A DNA stretch of 9,502 nt from Sulfitobacter sp. (GTDB taxonomy: Bacteria > Pseudomonadota > Alphaproteobacteria > Rhodobacterales > Rhodobacteraceae). A program made the position numbers and the translations under genes. Positions within the stretch are counted from its first letter, which is position 1. Each line of letters starts with the position of its first letter. Below are positions 6,546 through 9,502 of the stretch, piece after piece. The notes below the pieces were generated by a model. That model did not search any database. It saw only the letters and a program-made list of their open reading frames with translations, and was not told where the DNA came from. The stretch covers positions 1 to 9,502 of the forward strand of contig JAGXHD010000177.1 in assembly GCA_024636395.1 (NCBI GenBank), read 5' to 3'.

Positions 6546-7022
6546 TCAGCTGCCTTGTTCAGCCGCATCTTCTGCGGTTGGTACTGTTGCACGTGCTTCT
6601 TCGATCAGCGTTTCGAGTTTCTCCATTCCTTTTCCCGGAATGCGCGCATCAAGCAATTGATCGGCATTGCTGAAGTCATCTCCGACAACGACCAACGCCA
6701 CCATGCCCATTACTTGGTGCGGCAGACATATCACCGCTGTAAGGCCCGCTTCCGTCACCGTGTACTCAACTTCCTGATTCATCCGTCCGCGGAAGTCTTC
6801 TTGGCCTTCCGGCAAAGCATCTTTTACGGACTGAGCATTGTGCGAATTATCTGTCGGGATAAAACGGATGACGTCTCCGACCTCGGCCCGAATGATCTCA
6901 GGGCTAAAGACCATGCGGTCACCCGCTTCATTCTGGTTCAGCATTTCAACTTCGATCGTGTCGGCAAAGGAGGAAATCGCAGAGCCAATCAAAAGTGTTG
7001 TGGCTAACAATGTGGTTTTCAT
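6546..7022 (-). CDS. Pseudoazurin, periplasmic blue copper protein
   Basis: This is a 158-residue type I copper electron carrier. A signal peptide covers residues 1-20 (MKTTLL start, cut after SFA). The copper ligands are His61 (NSHN), Cys99, His102 and Met107 (C-L-P-H-Q-V-M-G-M). Their spacings of 38, 3 and 5 are identical to those of known pseudoazurins (His40, Cys78, His81, Met86 in mature numbering). The domain is followed by a C-terminal acidic/Ala-rich tail (about residues 141-158). Family members donate electrons to copper nitrite reductase, nitrous oxide reductase or other periplasmic enzymes, none of which is here. Adjacent to a RegA-like regulator, it is probably redox-controlled. 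GGAG lies seven bases before the start. The Leu after Cys99 replaces the usual Thr. Confidence 0.9.
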   Translation of the reverse strand: MKTTLLATTLLIGSAISSFADTIEVEMLNQNEAGDRMVFSPEIIRAEVGDVIRFIPTDNSHNAQSVKDALPEGQEDFRGRMNQEVEYTVTEAGLTAVICLPHQVMGMVALVVVGDDFSNADQLLDARIPGKGMEKLETLIEEARATVPTAEDAAEQGS

Positions 7023-7339
7023 TTTCTTACTCCATTCTATTCAATCGTACCCTCCTATCTAAGAGGCTTTCCTGAGGTATCCACTCACGTACCTGCGATG
7101 GCGACAGTCTGGCGCACCCGTTGAACCGATGGCTCTGACCATCAAACTGAAGCAAGGCCGCACGTCTGCTTGGACATGGGCCTCAAGAAATCGCTACGCC
7201 TCGTCGAGATAGCAGGACCGAGGGGAATGCCAGACGCTAAACCTCAATCTGCTTCCCGCTTGTGCAAGAGATCTCTCCATCCAAGAAACCATTGAACTAA
7301 AGTGTTTCGAAGGGCGTGAGGCATTCAGAGGAGAAAAAT
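7023..7339. other. Divergent intergenic region between pseudoazurin and a small + strand gene
   Basis: This 317-base stretch must hold the pseudoazurin promoter (- strand) and the promoter of the 46-codon frame at 7340 (+ strand). I see no FNR/NnrR-type TTGAT-N4-ATCAA site and no clear -35/-10 pair. A single RegA-like half-site GCGAC lies at 7101-7105. Stretches around 7130-7260 vaguely recall an IS5-type transposase but cannot be aligned consistently. Confidence 0.4.
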
Positions 7340-7480
7340 ATGACTGAACAAGTAGCGAAGCGGTTTGACCGAATGGACGAAAACCTCAGCAAGCATGCCG
7401 CCCCGGCGCATGTGGCCGTCATGGACGATATGAGTGGCACCATGAGTTTGAAAAATGACAGGGCGCTGCACAGAAGCTAG
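7340..7480 (+). CDS. Small hypothetical protein, 46 residues
   Basis: A short frame starts at an ATG with AGAGGAG at 7327-7333, six bases upstream, which is among the best ribosome binding sites in the window. The product begins MTEQVAKRFDRMDENLSKH and is hydrophilic, with charged N-terminal residues that could form a helix, and it is rich in Met (5 of 46). No membrane segment or known motif is visible. It could be a real small protein or the truncated start of a lost gene. It is divergent from pseudoazurin. Confidence 0.45.
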   Translation: MTEQVAKRFDRMDENLSKHAAPAHVAVMDDMSGTMSLKNDRALHRS

Positions 7481-7901
7481 CCATCATTCTACAGTGGTCT
7501 ACAGAATTGAGGCCATAGTGTTGCGGGTATCACTGCACGATGCCTAAATCTTAGATCACGACCTAAGGGCATGATAAATATTAGGCAATCTACATCATGG
7601 GCACGCTCTTCAGCGCACTGCGCAAAATGCGAGTACGGACATGGCCGCAAGCCCCACCATACCCATATGGCGTCCATGATCAGGATTGGTGGTTTCATGT
7701 CGATCTTGTCCCCGTCATCACTGAAGTCCTAACGCTGTATTTTGGAAATACAGAATTTGGTGGTGCTCCTCCTGAACTGCGGAAAGATCAGCAACACTCA
7801 AAGCTGTGTTCTTCGAAGGAGCGATCCGCGTCAGGCATCCTCGGCGGGCTTGGCAAATTCATGCTCTTGGCGTTGGCCGCGATGATTGATATTTAAGCAC
7901 C
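7481..7901. other. 421-base stretch without a convincing gene
   Basis: A 99-codon + strand frame (7597-7896) ends five bases before the next gene, but it has no ribosome binding site and shows no recognised domain. A 69-codon - strand frame overlaps it. Visible structures are a tandem TCTACAG repeat near 7490-7506, a nested dyad at 7541-7587 and a perfect 8-bp hairpin at 7735-7753. It may be gene remnants or regulatory DNA. Confidence 0.35.
7735..7753. repeat. Perfect inverted repeat, 8 bp with a 3-base spacer
   Basis: CTGTATTT (7735-7742) and AAATACAG (7746-7753) form a perfect dyad around TGG. It could be an operator or a hairpin. It resembles a LexA box (CTGT...ACAG), but the spacing is 11 rather than 8, so it is not called one. 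Confidence 0.45.
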
Positions 7902-8156
7902 ATGAAAGCGCGCAACCCATTTTTTGAGACGATTGAAAGGGCATCCTTCCGGGCAAGCGCCTATGTGGTTTCCCGGTTGCTGAGCCGGGACATTGAAACT
8001 GAACTTGACCGTCTCGACAGACAGCCGAAATTCCGAAGTTATCTTGAAGTTGCTCTCATTTTGGCTGTTCTTTTTGGTATGGCTCTTTTGGGTGCAAGCT
8101 TTGGCCCTTGGGGCCTGCTCATCTATTTTGCCGTCATTCTCGTAGTCTTCCGCTAA
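7902..8156 (+). CDS. Hypothetical small membrane protein, 84 residues
   Basis: The N-terminal half is charged (RLLSRDIETELDRLDRQPKF, 25-44) and probably cytoplasmic. Two hydrophobic segments follow at about 47-65 and 69-83, and the chain ends right after the second. This clean soluble-then-membrane layout makes a real gene likely. No known domain is recognised. No Shine-Dalgarno sequence is visible before the ATG; translation might depend on coupling to a frame ending at 7896. A GCTTGA/TCAAGC dyad (8168-8191) lies just downstream and might be a weak 3' element. Confidence 0.55.
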   Translation: MKARNPFFETIERASFRASAYVVSRLLSRDIETELDRLDRQPKFRSYLEVALILAVLFGMALLGASFGPWGLLIYFAVILVVFR

Positions 8157-8312
8157 GCCGCGTGACAGCTTGACGCACTTTTTCCTCAAGCCTCTGAGCA
8201 ATCAGTGAGAATCGACCGCATACATATTTATACCACTGAAAACAAATAATAATTTTAATCCGTTTTGGCATAAGCTCCGTATCCAGTGCAGAAACAATTA
8301 CAGGAGATAGAA

Positions 8313-8480
8313 ATGGCTTCGCTTTCTGCAATATTGGCTTTCGGTACACTCGGTTTCGTCGCAGTCTTCGCGTATTTGAACGCACGCGCGACCGAACAAT
8401 TAAAAGATGACCCATCACACAAACCTTCGACCCTCTGCGCAAAGAGTGACCATTGGATGCGTGAGCGGGAACCATCCTAA
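8313..8480 (+). CDS. Small single-pass membrane protein, 55 residues
   Basis: The start has GGAG (8303-8306) six bases upstream. Residues 2-22 form a single hydrophobic segment (SLSAILAFGTLGFVAVFAYL), followed by a charged tail with a lone Cys near residue 43. It could be a signal-anchor protein with a short cytoplasmic or periplasmic tail, or a small regulatory membrane peptide. An upstream in-frame GTG at 8286 has no binding site. The upstream 8200-8270 stretch is notably AT-rich and probably contains the promoter. A hairpin 17 bases after the stop fits a single-gene unit. Function is unknown. Confidence 0.6.
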   Translation: MASLSAILAFGTLGFVAVFAYLNARATEQLKDDPSHKPSTLCAKSDHWMREREPS

Positions 8481-8497
8481 CGGAAGGTAGCTGGTCG

Positions 8498-8528
8498 AGG
8501 CGGCCAGGTGACACTCCACCGGCCGCCT
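8498..8528 (+). terminator. Hairpin after the 55-residue membrane-protein gene
   Basis: AGGCGGCC (8498-8505) pairs with GGCCGCCT (8521-8528), and after a bulged A, GGTG (8507-8510) pairs with CACC (8517-8520) around a six-base loop. The 12-bp stem is strong, but only ATTTCC follows, so termination is possible but may be partial. Confidence 0.55.
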
Positions 8529-9307
8529 GCATTTCCGCAAACCGCCATATCTCTATAACGGTACAGACCTAGCTGCATGAGCAAACGCTTGTTCAGACAA
8601 TTTGGTGAAATCCTGACAGCCACCCTTTCTGCACCGCAGAATTCCGGCAAGATCGTTTGTCGGAAGTCGTATGCTACACGTAATGAAAAGGGCCGGTTCA
8701 GGAAGCATGTATTTTCGCCCGACGGTGCCCGGCCCGTTAAGATGCGAAAGGACGCTTCGCCAAAGTAGCGACCGGCATAAATCTGACGTGGCGATGGGCT
8801 CTCCCGCATTTACTCAAAACGGTTGGTCGGCAAGTAAACGTCACAAATCTATCCCGCGCACCAGAAAATATACAGCATCATAAGCGTTACACGCCGACAA
8901 CCAGATATGATCCGCGATATGATTGATTTCGCTAGGTTCTGGTTGCCTACGTCTTCTTCACTCAAAGCTTTCTGACTGGGGCGAGGCGCAACAAGGTCGC
9001 CTGATTTCAATACGGCGCGGCGGTTTCCACACAGGTAAACGCAAAGCAGCTACGGGGCTGGGATGCCGAATTTCTACAATCGCATTGAGCAAAGAGCCCA
9101 TACGAGCTCCGAAAAGATGCTGGCTGCTCGCAACCGACCGCACACGCTGAAATTCCTGCTTGTCGTGCGAATGAGAATCCACAACGCGTTATCAGGAATA
9201 CATGTCGCAAACGGAAACGTATGCGGCGCTGCAGCGAAAGCAAGAATGACGCACTATCGTCAACTTGTCTCCAACGCGGAGAGGCCGCGCAGCGGGAAGG
9301 GTTTTCC
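8529..9307. other. 779-base stretch without a convincing gene
   Basis: All open frames here (63 to 146 codons on both strands) lack ribosome binding sites, recognisable domains or membrane segments, and several overlap each other. A 63-codon basic frame at 8577-8768 is the least poor. Visible elements are two direct copies of GATATGAT (8904-8911 and 8916-8923, 12-base period), enclosed by the inverted repeat AACCAGA (8899-8905) and TCTGGTT (8938-8944). The end of the stretch carries the promoter and AAGG ribosome site of the MFS gene. Confidence 0.4.
8899..8944. repeat. GATATGAT tandem pair inside an inverted repeat
   Basis: GATATGAT occurs at 8904-8911 and 8916-8923. AACCAGA (8899-8905) and TCTGGTT (8938-8944) frame the pair. 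Two same-orientation sites one helical turn apart could bind a regulator, but no partner gene is obvious. Confidence 0.35.
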
Positions 9308-9502
9308 ATGTTCAATGTACTATCCGGCGTCTGGGCTCTTCTGCTTGGCATTGTCCTGATCATGCTGGGCAACGGCATGCATTTTACCCTGATCGGCTTG
9401 CGTGGTGGGATCGAGAACTTTTCTGCGACCGAACTGGCCATTGTCACCTCGGGCTATTTCCTCGGATTCCTGTCGGGCGCACGCTACACACCCGTCCTGA
9501 TC
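9308..9502 (+). CDS. Major facilitator superfamily transporter, N-terminal part only
   Basis: The visible 65 residues run off the window edge. They begin MFNVLSGVWALLLGIVLIML, a first membrane helix, followed by GNGMHFTLIGLRGG, a loop, and the second helix with TSGYFLGFLSGARY (48-61). The GNG after helix 1 and the SGYF-x-GF-x-(x)-G pattern of helix 2 are typical of MFS proteins. The substrate cannot be told from this fragment. AAGG (9297-9300) lies seven bases before the ATG. Confidence 0.75.
   Translation, partial: MFNVLSGVWALLLGIVLIMLGNGMHFTLIGLRGGIENFSATELAIVTSGYFLGFLSGARYTPVLI

Noticed and set aside
7130..7262. Faint resemblance to an IS5-family transposase (ALTIKL, LDMGL, MPDAKPQSASR read in different frames)
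   Set aside because: The matching words are short, lie in different frames, and their spacing does not fit the family. No terminal inverted repeats were found. A translated search would be needed.
7735..7753. LexA-type SOS box
   Set aside because: It has CTGT and ACAG ends but an 11-base spacer in place of the 8 bases of the E. coli-type box, and no SOS gene is next to it.
7597..7896. 99-codon + strand frame ending five bases before the 84-residue gene
   Set aside because: It has no ribosome binding site or recognised motif, overlaps a - strand frame of similar quality, and has an odd residue mix. It is kept only as part of the region description.
8477..8809. 110-codon - strand frame and 63-codon + strand frame on the same bases
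   Set aside because: Neither has a ribosome binding site or domain, and each is probably a chance frame.
9007..9447. 146-codon - strand frame opposite the MFS start
   Set aside because: The + strand frame from 9308 has clear membrane helices, an MFS pattern and a ribosome binding site, so the - strand frame is a shadow.

Overview
The window looks like chromosome of an alphaproteobacterium, most likely a Rhodobacterales (Roseobacter-group) bacterium. This rests on recognised protein types rather than a database match: a D-erythronate dehydrogenase beside a TRAP transporter, a RegA/PrrA/ActR-type redox response regulator with its typical C-terminal helix-turn-helix, and a pseudoazurin. Most genes have GGAG-type ribosome binding sites. 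No rRNA, tRNA, CRISPR array or intact insertion sequence was seen.

Region 1 (1-4065, + strand) is a tightly packed catabolic operon: the end of an unidentified gene, a DenD-type NAD-dependent sugar-acid dehydrogenase, and the three parts of a TRAP transporter (DctP binding protein, DctQ small membrane subunit, DctM large permease). It ends in a convincing rho-independent terminator. The gene for the binding protein is bracketed by hairpins. The simplest reading is uptake of a four-carbon sugar acid such as erythronate or threonate, followed by oxidation at C2.

Region 2 (4275-7022, - strand, transcribed right to left) holds a pseudoazurin, a RegA-like response regulator with no histidine kinase beside it, a membrane methyltransferase of the isoprenylcysteine/MddA-like type, and a DUF4149/TMEM205-like membrane protein. 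A perfect 12-bp hairpin separates the pseudoazurin gene from the regulator gene. A sequence fitting the RegA/PrrA site pattern GCGNC-N5-GNCGC lies 53 bases upstream of the regulator start, which suggests autoregulation. No nitrite or nitrous oxide reductase is in the window, so the redox partner of the pseudoazurin is unknown.

Region 3 (7023-9307) is a loose accessory stretch with small genes and long gaps. Two small reading frames (46 and 55 codons) have very good ribosome binding sites, and an 84-codon frame encodes a two-helix membrane protein. None is recognised. The gaps hold several dyads and no convincing larger gene. The window ends inside the start of a major facilitator superfamily transporter (9308 onward, + strand).
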